64,000 nucleotides of DNA from Imbricaverruca yamaguchii (GCA_034440575.1 JAOTOL010001624.1:2893501-2957500), one strand, 5' to 3'. Shown: positions 11,518 to 22,959, numbered from the stretch's first letter. The notes: generated by a model from the sequence alone, not told the origin. A program made the numbers and translations.

Positions 11518-12400
11518 ACACCTGACACACCTCACACTCGGCACCTGACACCTCACATTGGATACCTTACGCTGGGCACCTGACACACCTCACACTGGGT
11601 ACCTTATACCTTACACTGAGCACCTTACACACCTCACACTTGGTACCTGACACACCTCACACTGAGCACCTGACACACTTCACACTGAGCACCTGACACA
11701 CCTCACACACGGTGAGGTGTGTCAGGACACCTGATAATCGGCACCTGACACTCTGCACCTGACACACCTGACACTCGGCACCTGACACACCTCGCACTGG
11801 GTACCTGACACACCTCACACTCTGGGCACCTGACACACCTCACACTGGGCACCTGACACACCTCACACTGGGCACCTGACACCTCACACTCGGCACCTGA
11901 CACACCTGCACTCGGTACCTGACACACCTCCTACACTCGGCACCTGACACACCTCGCACTGGGCACCTGACACCTTACACTCGGCACCTGACACACCTCA
12001 CACTCGGCACCTGACACACCTCACACTCGGCACCTGACACACCTCACACTCGGCACCTGACACACCTCACACTCGGCACCTGACACACCTCACACTCGGC
12101 ACCTGACACCTTACACTCGGCACCTGACACCTCACACTCGGCACCTGACACCTGACACTCGGCACCTGACACACCTGACACTCGGCACCTGACACCTTAC
12201 ACTCGGCACCTGACACCTCACACTCGGCACCTGACACACCTCACACTCGGCACCTGACACCTCACACTCGGCACCTGACACCTTACACTCGGCACCTGAC
12301 ACCTCACACTCGGCACCTGACACCTCACACCCGGCACCTGACACCTCACACTCGGCACCTGACACTCCACACCTAGCACCTGACACCTCACACCCGGCAC
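11518..12400. repeat. 21/23-bp minisatellite, about 39 copies
   Basis: Units read CACCTGACACACCTCACACT plus CGG or GGG, alternating 23-bp units with 21-bp units that lack one AC step. On the minus strand each unit contains GTGTGTCAGGTG, the core of the neighbouring 33-bp array. One locally inverted unit lies at 11692-11726. Confidence 0.95.
11692..11726. repeat. Perfect 15-bp inverted repeat inside the array
   Basis: CCTGACACACCTCAC at 11692-11706 is followed after five bases by its exact reverse complement at 11712-11726. It marks a flip of array orientation within a single unit. Confidence 0.9.
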
Positions 12401-13485
12401 ACTTCAGACTTCAGTTCAAGCCACATTACGCACGCTATGTGCCGGGCCAGCTATCCAGCAGCTGATCTACCTGGAACTGATCCGATTGAGAATGCTGGTA
12501 TTGTTACCCCCGGCCATAATGCCACGGAACACCATTACGTGCTATTGTTCCGGGGTGATGTATGTTAGTGGCGCGACTGTCCCCATACAATAACCAGCAT
12601 TGTCCTGGTTTAAATTTCAGCCTAATTGTCAGTGTTAACTGACAGCATTACAGCATAGTGCGAATGGTGGTACAAACGCTTAAAACGTGTAGCAAGGCAC
12701 CAATCCCGGCTAATTAGCATAGACCAGCTGCTGGTCGAGGTGGCAGATGGCGCCACTGTTCCGGTGTTCGGATCTAGCCGAAATCTGTGATCACTCAAAC
12801 TTGCCTTCCTTCTTGGACGAAACGACGACCCTTGAGAGAGCGTTTCCTCCTGAGAGAGCGTTTCAAGAACGAGTGGCGACGCTGCAGCCCGTGCGTGGCC
12901 TGGTGGTTCGTGCGGGCAATATGGTGACTGTGATTAGAAGCAAATTATGGCAAAGTTCTGTTTGCGTTTTGAAAGAACTCTCAAAGTCATCAATCCATAA
13001 AGTGCTTAGACTTAATAAGAGCCACAATGGCCCATCCAAGTAAGTCAACAAATGAAAGATACCATAAGCCCGGTAAAAGACCCACCCCAGCCATCACCAC
13101 ATCATAAAAAGGCCTTCCACCAACATCCCACACACCTATCAACGCCTATCTACCCTAGGTATCCAGCTCTATTTCCCTGATCCCCCTCAACACATGTGGA
13201 TCAATGCCCTACCAACAACTTTCAAACCGCATCCAAGCCCGCTTAAAGGGGTCCGTGCCGTGTACACCCACCTAGCATCCGGTTCATGCGGCATCCGGTA
13301 TCCGGCAATCAAGGTGAGAAAGATGAGAGACACCGGAGGACAAACAAAGAAAGTGGCGCAGTGGGCATACGCTACACACACGGGGGGGGGGGACATGCAC
13401 CACATACATACGGTCATGCGCGACACGCGACTGTACATTTAGAGGGTGGACCGCGGCTGACATAGCCTCCGGGCAGGCTGCGCTG
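12401..13485. other. Unique DNA, no supported gene
   Basis: No conserved protein, RNA gene or array is recognised. A G-run lies at about 13381-13392 within an otherwise open frame. Confidence 0.4.
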
Positions 13486-13498
13486 CGACCACCTGCGA

Positions 13499-13685
13499 CC
13501 TTGTTTGTTGTTGTTTATTGGTTGGTTCACGGCACACTTTATGCATATTTACGGCTAATGGCGCCGCCCACACTGTTTCGCCGGTGGGCCGCGGAATTGG
13601 GAAATGTCCTGAGTAGCGCTAGAGTCGAACCCGGGACCTTTGGTACCCATAGCCTGACACCTTAACCACTCGGCCATCCCCGTCC
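13499..13685 (-). mobile_element. tRNA-derived SINE, family 2 copy 1
   Basis: Read on the minus strand, the body starts with a tRNA-like head carrying a perfect pol III A box TGGCCGAGTGG (13666-13676) and a B box GGTTCGACT near 13623-13632, resembling Ser/Leu tRNAs but without a proper long variable arm or acceptor pairing. The tail shares CGCGGC..CCGGCGAAACAG and GGCGCCAT with the copy at 18783-18946. The body is flanked by perfect 13-bp direct repeats CGACCACCTGCGA (13486-13498 and 13686-13698), the target duplication of a retroposition. Such elements have no proteins and borrow a LINE enzyme. Confidence 0.85.
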
Positions 13686-13698
13686 CGACCACCTGCGA

Positions 13699-14760
13699 TC
13701 TGAAAAAGAATCGGAGGCCATGGTGTGCAGGGCGAGTCGTGACCGGTCAAGCCCAGCCTTGGATGCGTAGGTGAATGTTGAAGTTAAAGCTTAAAAACCA
13801 GAAGGAAGGAAAGCCAAGCTGCTTGGAAAACCCGATGATGAACCAAGCGCAATCTAAGAGGCAACCGTCCATTCTCACCAGATTGGATCACTCTCTGCCT
13901 ACCTATTGGAAAATAGCCTATATTAGGTGTGATTGATTGATTGATTATTTGGCTTTGGGGCGCATCAACGGCTACTGGTTATGTAGCTATATTAGGTGTG
14001 CGAATTAAGAGGTCGGAGAGGGTGCTGACATGTAGCTTCAAATGGGGGTATTCTAATTGTGTGCTTTGGAGGAATTCAATAAGGAGCCTGAGGGGTGCCG
14101 GGTACTCATTCCCAAACAGTGTGTGCAATGACAGCGGAATACGAGTTTTCGCGAAGTAAGCAGAAATGGAGAGGCGTTGCAAATTGCACATGCGTCATAC
14201 GGGAAAAAATGTTCAATGAAAGAACGCGCGCTACACGAGCGGTAAAGTGGAATGATGCGATTTCGCCGGAAGAGGGTTCGTCTGCTGAAGTTTAGGATCG
14301 TAGTGGAGACGTTTTGCAGGTGTTTTTGAAGTACCACTTTGTGAATGTGCCGCCTGACTTTAAGTCAATTCCAGCCCAATTTGTGTTCACTTTGTCTGTT
14401 GATGAGTGAAAAGGTTATAGGTCCGGCTGGCCGTTTTTGTTTGTTTGCTGTTGTTGTTGTTCTAGTCTTTGTTCGTCGTGTGTTGCCAGGTGCCCATCAA
14501 GGATACCGTCAAAACAATCCGACTGCGGTCTGCCGAATTGCATTCCAGTTCTTTTCTGAGTTTTTGGCGTGCTTAATAGATGGGTTGCAGGCTTCAGATG
14601 GCGAAGTGCCGAGCTTACTTCGCGAATATTACTTCGTTCGCGTGGTGGTTGAGGCGAAGGTCTTTGGAGAGTGCCAGGCTATGATGTTCATTGAAGCGCA
14701 GGACGCGTTTCGCCGGTGAAGAAGCTAGGAGTTGCCGGCCGGCCGTCTCCCTCCGGCGCC
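13699..14760. other. Unique DNA, no supported gene
   Basis: Only a short GATT repeat near 13931-13947 was noticed. Nothing coding is supported. Confidence 0.4.
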
Positions 14761-15328
14761 GTCGGCGCGTGGTCGCTCGAGCCCCGTCGTCGGCGCGTGG
14801 TCGCTCGAGCCCCGTCGTCGGCGCGTGGTCGCTCGAGCCCCGTCGTCGGCGCGTGGTCGCTCGAGCCCCGTCGTCGGCGCGTGGTCGCTCGAGCCCCGTC
14901 GTCGGCGCGTGGTCGCTCGAGCCCCGTCGTCGGCGCGTGGTCGCTCGAGCCCCGTCGTCGGCGCGTGGTCGCTCGAGCCCCGTCGTCGGCGCGTGGTCGC
15001 TCGAGCCCCGTCGTCGGCACGTGGTCGCTCGAGCCCCGTCGTCGGCGCGTGGTCGCTCGAGCCCCGTCGTCGGCGCGTGGTCGCTCGAGCCCCGTCGTCG
15101 GCACGTGGTCGCTCGAGCCCCGTCGTCGGCACGTGGTCGCTCGAGCCCCGTCGTCGGCACGTGGTCGCTCGAGCCCCGTCGTCGGCGCGTGGTCGCTCGA
15201 GCCCCGTCGTCGGCACGTGGTCGCTCGAGCCCCGCCGTCGGCGCGTGGTCGCTCGAGCCCCGTCGTCGGCACGTGGTCGCTCGAGCCCCGTCGTCGGCAC
15301 GTGGTCGCTCGAGCCCCGTCGTCGGCAC
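14761..15328. repeat. 28-bp minisatellite, about 20 copies
   Basis: Units contain GTCGTCGGCGCGTGGTCGCT then CGAGCCCC and are nearly identical. The first nine or so copies read GCGCGTGG; later copies often read GCACGTGG, creating CACGTG E-box words. Because 28 is not a multiple of three and the unit lacks stops on either strand, all six frames are open through the array, so its long ORFs carry no coding meaning. Confidence 0.97.
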
Positions 15329-15668
15329 GGTGCGAGTGGTGGCGAGCGCGTCTTTAGCGGCCGGCCGCGTCGGTCTGCAGCCGATAATGGATCCGTGGCC
15401 GGTCGGGAAGTTGGCCGGAAGCCGCGCCAGTTAATCGTGCGCGGCACAAACGGCGCCGCGGCGGGCGCGTGACGCGCGACGCCGGCGTCCGAGCGTTCCT
15501 CGCGCGCACCGGGCCCGCCTCGGCCTGGCGGCGCTCAGCCGTGTCGCAATGGGCGCGAGGCACGCTGCCGCGTCGGAAGCGCGCCGAGAGCCGACCGGAC
15601 ACGATGGAGCAAGAGGCGCGCCTCGGCCGCGGCCGAGGCGCGCCGTGCGCCACGGCGCGGCGTTCCGT

Positions 15669-15760
<92 letters not shown>

Positions 15761-16042
15761 GCCGGGCGCGTCTTGGGAGCGGGCCGTCGTAAAGACGGCC
15801 GGCAGCCTCCGGGCCGACTATCCAATTAGCATGGCGGCGATTACGGCTCGGGCAGTCGGCCGGTAGAGGCGCGTGGCGACCGCGGCCGCTCGTCGTGCGG
15901 CTTAACGTGCCAGGGCGCGGCGCGCGTCCGGAGCGCCACGACGCTTCCGCCGGATTTGGCGGCGGTCGAGCGGCGCCGGCGGGCCGGTGCTCGCTGGAGC
16001 TCGAAGCGTCGACCGGTCACCGGGCCCGGCGGCCGTCATGCG
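15329..16042. other. CpG-rich spacer with triplet run
   Basis: Very CpG-rich sequence between two minisatellites. CCAATTAG near 15820-15828 is a possible promoter word but no TATA box is present. Open frames on both strands are explained by composition and by the triplet run. Confidence 0.5.
15669..15757. repeat. (CCG)29 trinucleotide run
   Basis: An uninterrupted CCG repeat of about 89 bp ends with a single CAC-type interruption. Long CCG/CGG tracts form hairpins and quadruplex-like structures and are prone to length change. Confidence 0.98.
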
Positions 16043-18645
16043 CCAGTCCAGGCCACAGCCGGCTCCGACAGTCCAGGCCACAGCCGGCTCCGACAGTCCA
16101 GGCCACAGCCGGCTCCGACAGTCCAGGCCACAGCCGGCTCCGACAGTCCAGGCCACAGCCGGCTCCGACAGTCCAGGCCACAGTCGGCTCCGACAGTCCA
16201 GGCCATGGTCGACTCCGACAGTCCAGGCCACAGCCGGCTCCGACAGTCACCGCCACGGGACGTCAGTACAGCCGGCTCCGACAGTCCAGGCCACAGCAGG
16301 CTCCGACAGTCCAGGCCACAGCAGGCTCCGACAGTCCAGGTCACAGCCGGCTCCGACAGTCCAGGCCATGGTCGACTCCGACAGTCCAGGCCACAGCCGG
16401 CTCCGACAGTCCAGGCCACAGCCGGCTCCGACAGTCCAGGCCACAGCCGGCTCCGACAGTCCAGGCCACAGCCGGCTCCGACAGTCCAGGCCACGGCCGG
16501 CTCCGACAGTCCAGGCCACAGCCGGCTCCGACAGTCCAGGCCACAGCCGGCTCCGACAGTCCAGGTCACGGCCGGCTCCGACAGTCCAGGCCACAGCCGG
16601 CTCCGACAGTCCAGGCCATGGTCGACTCCGACAGTCCAGGCCACAGCCGGCTCCGACAGTCCAGGCCACAGCCGGCTCCGACAGTCCAGGCCATGGCACT
16701 CCGACAGTCCAGGCCAGGCCGGCTCCGACAGTCCAGGCCACAGTCAGGCCGGCTCCGACAGTCCAGGCCACAGCCGGCTCCGACAGTCCAGGCCACAGCC
16801 GGCTCCGACAGTCCAGGCCATGGTCCGACGTCCAGGCTCCGACAGTCCAGGCCACGGCCGGCTCCGACAGTCCAGGCCACAGCCGTGACAGTCCAGGCCA
16901 TCGCCAGGCCCGGCTCCGACAGTCCAGGCCACAGCCGGCTCCGACAGTCCAGGCCACAGCGGCTCCGACAGCCACAGCGGCTCCGAGTCAGGCCACGGCC
17001 GGCTCCGACAGTCCAGGCCACAGCCGGCTCCGACAGTCCAGGCCACAGCCGGCTCCGACAGTCCAGGCCACAGCCGGCTCCGACAGTCCGGGCCACAGCA
17101 GGCTCCGACAGTCCAGGCCATGGTCGACTCCGACAGTCCAGGCCAAGCCGCCGCAGTCCAGGCCGCAGCCGGCTCCGACAGTCCTCGCAGTCCAGGCCAC
17201 AGCCGGCTCCGACAGTCCAGGCCACGGCCGGCTCCGACAGTCCAGGCCACAGCCGGCTCCGACAGTCCAGGCCATGGTCGGCTCCGACAGTCCAGGCCAC
17301 AGCAGGCTCCGACAGTCCAGGCCACAGCCGGCTCCGACAGTCCAGGCCACGGCCGGCTCCGACAGTCCAGGCCACAGCCGGCTCCGACAGTCCAGGCCAC
17401 GGTCGGCTCCGACAGTCCAGGCCACGGCCGGCTCCGACAGTCCAGGCCACAGCAGGCTCCGACAGTCCAGGCCACAGCAGGCTCCGACAGTCCAGGTCAC
17501 GGCCGGCTCCGACAGTCCAGGTCACGGCCGGCTCCGACAGTCCGGGTCACGGCCGGCTCCGACAGTCCAGGTCACGGCCGGCTCCGACAGTCCAGGTCAC
17601 GGCCGGCTCTGACAGTCCAGGTCACGGTCGGCTCTGACAGTCCAGGCCACGGTCGGCTCCGACAGTCCAGGTCACGGCCGGCTCTGAAGTCCAGGCCACA
17701 GCAGGCTCCGACAGTCCAGGCCACAGCAGGCTCCGAAGTCAGGTCACGGTCGCTCTGACAGTCCAGGTCACGGTCGGCTCCGACAGTCCAGGTCACGGCC
17801 GGCTCCGACAGTCCAGGTCACGGCCGGCTCCGACAGTCCAGGTCACGGCCGGCTCTGACAGTCCAGGTCACGGCCACAGTCTCACGGCTCCGACATCAGG
17901 TCAGGCCGGCTCTGACAGTCCAGGCCACAGCAGGCTCCGACAGTCCAGGCCACAGCCGGCTCCGACAGTCCAGGCCACAGCCGGCTCCGACAGTCCAGGC
18001 CACAGCCGGCTCCGACAGTCCAGGTCACGGCCGGCTCCGACAGTCCGGGCCACAGCCGGCTCCGACAGTCCAGGCCACAGCCGGCTCCGACAGTCCAGGC
18101 CACGGCCGGCTCCGACAGTCCAGGCCACAGCCGGCTCCGACAGTCCAGGCCACAGCAGGCTCCGACAGTCCAGGCCACAGCCGGCTCCGACAGTCCAGGC
18201 CACAGCCGGCTCCGACAGTCCAGGCCACAGCCGGCTCCGACAGTCCAGGCCACAGCCGGCTCCGACAGTCCAGGCCACAGCCGGCTCCGACAGTCCAGGC
18301 CATGGTCGACTCCGACAGTCCAGGTCACGGTCGACTCCGACAGTCCAGGCCATGGTCGACTCCGACAGTCCAGGCCACGGCCGGCTCCGACAGTCCAGGC
18401 CAGGCCGGCTCCGACAGTCCAGGCCACGGCCGGCTCCGACAGTCCAGGTCACGGCATCATGCAGCAGCCGGCTCCGACAGTCCGGGCCATGGTCGACTCC
18501 GACAGTCCAGGCCACAGCCGGCTCCGACAGTCCAGGCCATGGTCGGCTCCGACAGTCCAGGCCACAGCCGGCTCCGACAGTCCAGGCCACAGCCGGCTCC
18601 GACAGTCCAGGCCATAGCCGGCTCCGACAGTCCAGGCCACGGCCA
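16043..18645. repeat. 25-bp minisatellite, about 100 copies
   Basis: This is the longest array in the window. Each unit contains GGCTCCGACAGTCCAGGCCA then CAGCC. Variant units (CACGGCC, GTCACGGCC, CATGGTCGA, CACAGCAGG) occur in clusters: GTCACGG types concentrate at about 17490-17880 and CATGGTCGA types recur singly. A few units are truncated. All frames are largely open because stops are absent from the unit. Confidence 0.97.
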
Positions 18646-18782
18646 GCGCCGGCGGTCCGCCTCCGGCGACGCTCGGATGGTCGGCAGTCGGCCCGTCGAT
18701 TGACCGACCGACTGGTCGATTGGTCGTTGATCGTCGCTTCAGCAGTGATCGACAGCCAGTTTTCCGATAGGTCCGGCGACTC

Positions 18783-18946
18783 CGTTGTTCATTCGCCGGT
18801 GTACTTTGAGCGCGATCACGGCTGATGGCGCCGCACACGCTGTTTCGCCGGAGAGCCGCGGGAAGCGTTACGAATGGTGCGAGCGGTGAACCCGGGACCC
18901 TTGTATTCGGAGTTCGGCACTAGCTGCTCGGTCACGACCGCCCCGA
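18783..18946 (-). mobile_element. tRNA-derived SINE, family 2 copy 2
   Basis: This copy shares the family 2 tail with 13499-13685, including CCGGCGAAACAG and GGCGCCAT on the minus strand. The tRNA-like head is more diverged (TGACCGAG in the A-box position, GGGTTCACC in the B-box position). It is flanked by 11-bp direct repeats TCCGGCGACTC (18772-18782) and TCCAGCGACTC (18947-18957) that differ at one position. It inserted just beyond the end of the 25-bp array. Confidence 0.75.
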
Positions 18947-18957
18947 TCCAGCGACTC

Positions 18958-20394
18958 ATAATGAGTGGATGAAACAGGCGGGGCGCTGCCTATTCATGCG
19001 CCGATTCGATGCGATAGCGGCTCACATGGAAAGCCTTCTGCGTCGATAATTATGAGCGTGAGAAACTACGTCCAGGGCGGGCGCCGTCACGATATCCGTG
19101 GATTAAAACAGCGCCTGTTTCCGAAGCACGTCCGTCTCTGACGCGTCGGATGTCAGAACGTGTCCTGATCTGGAACGTAAATGTGATACGCAAGCTTTCC
19201 GTCGGACGACGATGCCTCACTTCGTCTTCAACTGGGTGAATATCCAAGATCCCATAAAAGTGCAAATTATCGTTTGGTTCGCCATTTCGCTGCCGGTGTT
19301 TGAGACGACCATGGTAGACACCTATGATTTACTAGCTGCACCACTGAGCCTATACAATTTCAGTCATGAGACGCCGAGATCACTCAGGCTGATATTGGTG
19401 AAAGCCGATCGAATAAGTTCACGAATGTTTCCCGACATGCACGATGCGTTGCATAGACAACAAGCCCGTTGGCTGCTGGTATTTTACCAATGCCAAAAGC
19501 ATCGGGGCTAATAACGTGCTACTAAATTATCCAATCCAGTTCAGGGTTTACCGAGCCGTCATTTGAGGTGCGTATTAATCATCGGTGCTGGTCAAGGAGA
19601 TACCCGACTCATTTGTCATCATCAGTAATTAACGAAGCGAGCGAATTAATGAAGCAGAAATTAATGAAGCAAGAGGACAGCTGTTGCGCTGTGTAGCAGG
19701 CAAGGGTGGAGCCGGGGGAGAATTGTCGGCGGGGGCCAGCACTGTCGCAGCTGATGACGTCAATACGCACTGACGTAGCTGATGACGTCAACATGCACTG
19801 ACGTAGCCGCACCATAGAATGCCATCGTCAAATGGGTAGCTACTGGCGGCGCTTGATTGAGTGCCGTGTGTTGTCCAGACAAATTTGGCCGGAAGTGGGG
19901 GCTCCATCTACGGTTGTTCTGTTACCTTTGGTGGCAGGGTTAGATGAGCGTTACTCGTGGTGTCGTCGTCACGCTCGATCTGAAGTACCACTTCCGGTCG
20001 ATTTTGACATTCCTGCAGGCCTTGGTGAATTAATTTGGTAATTATACAGTGTTCAGCTGTGCATTTCCCAAAATAAGTACTGATGTTATAGTTCACAGTA
20101 ACAAGCAATGATGTTGTAGTTCACGAAAACAAGTAATGGTGTAGCTCTGCATCGATGCCTGCCAACACAAGAGCCATACAGACGAGAAAAAAGACGCCTG
20201 ATTCAATGCCCACCTTCCAGCCGACTTCACTTCAGTCTGAAGTTATGACGTGTCATCCGGATATCCGCCAGAGCTCCGGACCATTGAGCCGGCAACAACT
20301 GTCCCATCAAATCTGCGACGCGGCAGCGGGCTGGCTGAGTCTAAAAATTGCACCGAGTCTACACCCCGGTCCAAACTCAGTCGGCCAGCTGGAA
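18958..20394. other. Unique DNA, no supported gene
   Basis: No conserved protein is seen on either strand. It contains the CRE-like pair at 19745-19808 annotated separately. Confidence 0.4.
19745..19808. promoter_or_regulatory. Tandem pair of CRE palindromes
   Basis: TGACGTCA occurs at 19755-19762 and 19783-19790, 28 bp apart, within a two-copy repeat of about 28 bp that also carries TGACGT half sites. CREB/ATF-type factors bind this palindrome in animals. No promoter is obvious alongside. Confidence 0.4.
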
Positions 20395-21225
20395 CCGCCC
20401 CTGATCGGGCGGTGAGGTCGCCCCTAATTGGACGGTGGGGTCGCCCCTGATCGGGCGGTGGGGTCGCCCCTGATTGGACGGTGGAGTCGCCCCTGATTGG
20501 GCGGTGGGGTCGCCCCTGATCGGGCGGTGGAGTCGCCCCTGATCGGGCGGTGGGGTCGCCCCTGATTGGACGGTGGGGTCGCCCCTGATCGGGCGGTGGG
20601 GTCGCCCTGATGGTGGTGGGGTGCCCTGATGGCGGTGGGGTCGCCCCTGATTGGACGGTGGGGTCGCCCTGATCGGGCGGTGGGGTCGCCCCTGATGGCG
20701 GTGGGTCCCCTGATGGCGGTGGGGTCGCCCTGATCGGGCGGTGGGGTCGCCCTGATCGGGCGGTGGGGTCGCCCCTGATCGGGCGGTGGGGTCGCCCCTG
20801 ATCGGGCGGTGGGGTCGCCCCTGATCGGGCGGTGGGGTCGCCCCTGATTGGGCGGTGGAGTCGCCCCTGATCGGGCGGTGGGGTCGCCCCTGATCGGGCG
20901 GTGGGGTCGCCCCTGATCGGGCGGTGGGGTCGCCCCTGATCGGGCGGTGGGGTCGCCCCTGATTGGGCGGTGGAGTCGCCCCTGATCGGGCGGTGGGGTC
21001 GCCCCTGATCAGGCGGTGGGGTCGCCTGACCAGACGGTGGGGTCGCCTGATCAGACGGTGGGGTCGCCCCTGATCGGGCGATGGAGTCGCCCCTGGTCGG
21101 GCGGCAGGGTCGCCCCTGATGGGGCGGTGGGGTTGCCCCTGATCGGGCGGTGGAGTCGCCCCTGATTGGACGGTGGGGTCTCCTGATCAGGCGGTGGGGT
21201 CACCTGATTGGACGGTGGGGTCGTG
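20395..21225. repeat. 23-bp minisatellite, about 36 copies
   Basis: Units read GGGTCGCCCCTGATCGGGCG then GTG, with variants TTGGAC, TTGGGC and ATGGCG in the middle and shorter units in the centre of the array. The right end decays into TGATCAG-type units. Confidence 0.95.
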
Positions 21226-21631
21226 GTCGCGAGGCGCCACGCCGTGCTTCGCGGTGAGCGTCCCGTGATTTTGTTGAGGCCTTCTGAGGAGAATGGATAA
21301 CTTCACGGCTGGATCAGTTGTGCTACTGGCCTCATTAAAACATGGCACCGGAGCACAGAAATCCCACCAATCAGATCAGTCATCTCACAGATGTTGACAT
21401 CGGTGTCAACATCAGATGACCGATTGACATCTATGTCAACGTCCTTCGTTTGCCAGCCAGGTGGGTATCTGTTCTCAGATGTAGGGGTCTACTGTGCGTC
21501 TTCGAAGCAGAGCATCTAGTGCACGTGCACCACCCATTCGTGGAAATGACCCCCTCCCCCACCACCACCATCCCCTGAACGAATGTTCCCCTCACTCCGG
21601 TTAAGCCGATCAAATCTCTTTCTCCACCAAT
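21226..21631. other. Unique DNA with a small hairpin
   Basis: GTTGACA (21393-21399) and TGTCAAC (21404-21410) form a 7-bp stem with a four-base loop. Nothing coding is supported. Confidence 0.4.
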
Positions 21632-21750
21632 GGTCGTATTATCAGTATTCATCCACCAATCGTCAGCATTGTCAGTACTGATCCACTAGTGGTCAGTATT
21701 ATCAGCATTGATCCGCTAGTGGTCAATATTGAATCAGTGGTTCGTGGTGT
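21632..21750. repeat. 30-bp diverged tandem repeat, about 4 copies
   Basis: Units share GTCAGTATTATCAGCATTGA and TCCACTAGTG words at 30-bp spacing, with visible substitutions between copies. Confidence 0.65.
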
Positions 21751-21870
21751 CTTGGATTGGCGGACCATTCACGAACAGCCGGTGCATTTAGTTGATGACG
21801 ATGTCGGTAGTTGGAACAGCTTAAGACGGAGCGGTATGAAGTCGTGCTTCCATTGCCGCATGGGCCAGTG

Positions 21871-22038
21871 GTTGGTTGGTTGGTTATTGGTTTTACGACA
21901 CATCGACCGTTGAGTCATGTAGCGTCGCCAATCTCTCACGCCGATTAGCCGCGGGCGGCGAAGAGTAGCGGCAGGTGAGACTCGAACCCACAACCTTTCG
22001 ATTATGAGACGAGCAACTTACCCCTAGGCTACTCGCCC
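21871..22038 (-). mobile_element. tRNA-derived SINE, family 1 copy 1
   Basis: On the minus strand the body opens with GAGTAGCCTAGGGGTAAGTT (A-box region) and has the B-box region GGGTTCGAGTC (21979-21989), then a shared tail ending in AACC repeats. It is not a functional tRNA because the acceptor strands cannot pair in register. Perfect 15-bp direct repeats CCGCATGGGCCAGTG (21856-21870 and 22039-22053) flank it, showing a fairly recent retroposition. A second copy is at 27637-27799. Confidence 0.9.
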
Positions 22039-22053
22039 CCGCATGGGCCAGTG

Positions 22054-22400
22054 AAGTGGAGCCGCATGTCCCGCATGTACTCCGCAGCTGGAGCTGTTGG
22101 GCAATGGTCGATATGCGTACTACCCTCGACACTTCGCCCCATTCTGGTTTGAACTCAAAGCGTATAACCGGCATTAATCTTCGCAGGCCTGGGGTTATAT
22201 TCACACACACCCTTGGTTTCGTGGGGACATTTCTGAATCGTTTAGGGCGTCGCTTTGACATTTGGCACACCCTCTAATGATTGATGAGCGCACCTGTGCC
22301 AAATATGGAGTTCCAGCTGATTATGGCCACTGAGCTAGGCTCAGTCAATTCAATAACTATCCCAAAGATGTTTTCTTAGCGTTCTTTTAAATATCTGTCC
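22054..22400. other. Unique DNA, nothing recognised
   Basis: No gene or repeat is supported. Confidence 0.4.
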
Positions 22401-22650
22401 GGAACTAACCATGGAAGACGCAATCAAAAGTTGAGCATGACTCCACAGACGATTTTTCAGCAAAAAGATGCAAAGCACCAAAACGCGACCTCGGCTCAGG
22501 TCAGTGAGATTGATAAGCTCTCCCAGGAACTAACCATGGAAGACATAGTTAAAGTTAAGCATGACTGGACAGACAATCTTCAAGCAAACAAGGTGTAAAA
22601 TACCAAAACATGTCCCCAGGTCCGGCCTCAAGGTCAGAGCAATGTATACA
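22401..22650. repeat. 125-bp tandem duplication, two diverged copies
   Basis: GGAACTAACCATGGAAGAC occurs at 22401 and again at 22526. The two copies then share GCATGACT, ACAGAC and CACCAAAAC/TACCAAAAC words in order. Divergence indicates an old duplication. Confidence 0.7.
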
Positions 22651-22959
22651 CTGCGATTTTCTAAGCAAGTACCTCCGTTCCAATCGTTTCTTTTCCGAAG
22701 CACATGTTGACAACTTATGCCACCATACGGTGTTCCAAACCTCAGTCCAATATTAGTGAGGTTACCGTGATATGACCGAGAGTACACGTATCGCAGGCGG
22801 TCTGTAGGCTGCAACACGGATCGTGACGAAGTAAAGCTGCACCAATCATGGACTTCCCCAATCAGACCCTGCAATTCCCTGGACTCCCGACCGATTTCGT
22901 CCCTCCCATTTCGTCGATGTATTGCCCACTCTCCCGATGATTTCCCGAAATTGACACCG
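22651..22959. other. Unique DNA, nothing recognised
   Basis: A minus-strand frame is open at 22530-22985 but has no family resemblance. Confidence 0.35.

Noticed and set aside
13499..13685. Possible tRNA-Ser or tRNA-Leu gene on the minus strand
   Set aside because: The A box is perfect, but no long variable arm or acceptor pairing exists, a shared SINE tail follows and a 13-bp target duplication flanks it.
16043..18645. CRISPR-like array
   Set aside because: Units are contiguous with no unique spacers, and the context is animal DNA.
21871..22038. Possible functional tRNA gene
   Set aside because: The A and B boxes are good, but the acceptor strands do not pair in register with the T arm, a long non-tRNA tail is attached, and perfect target duplications flank the whole. 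It is a SINE.
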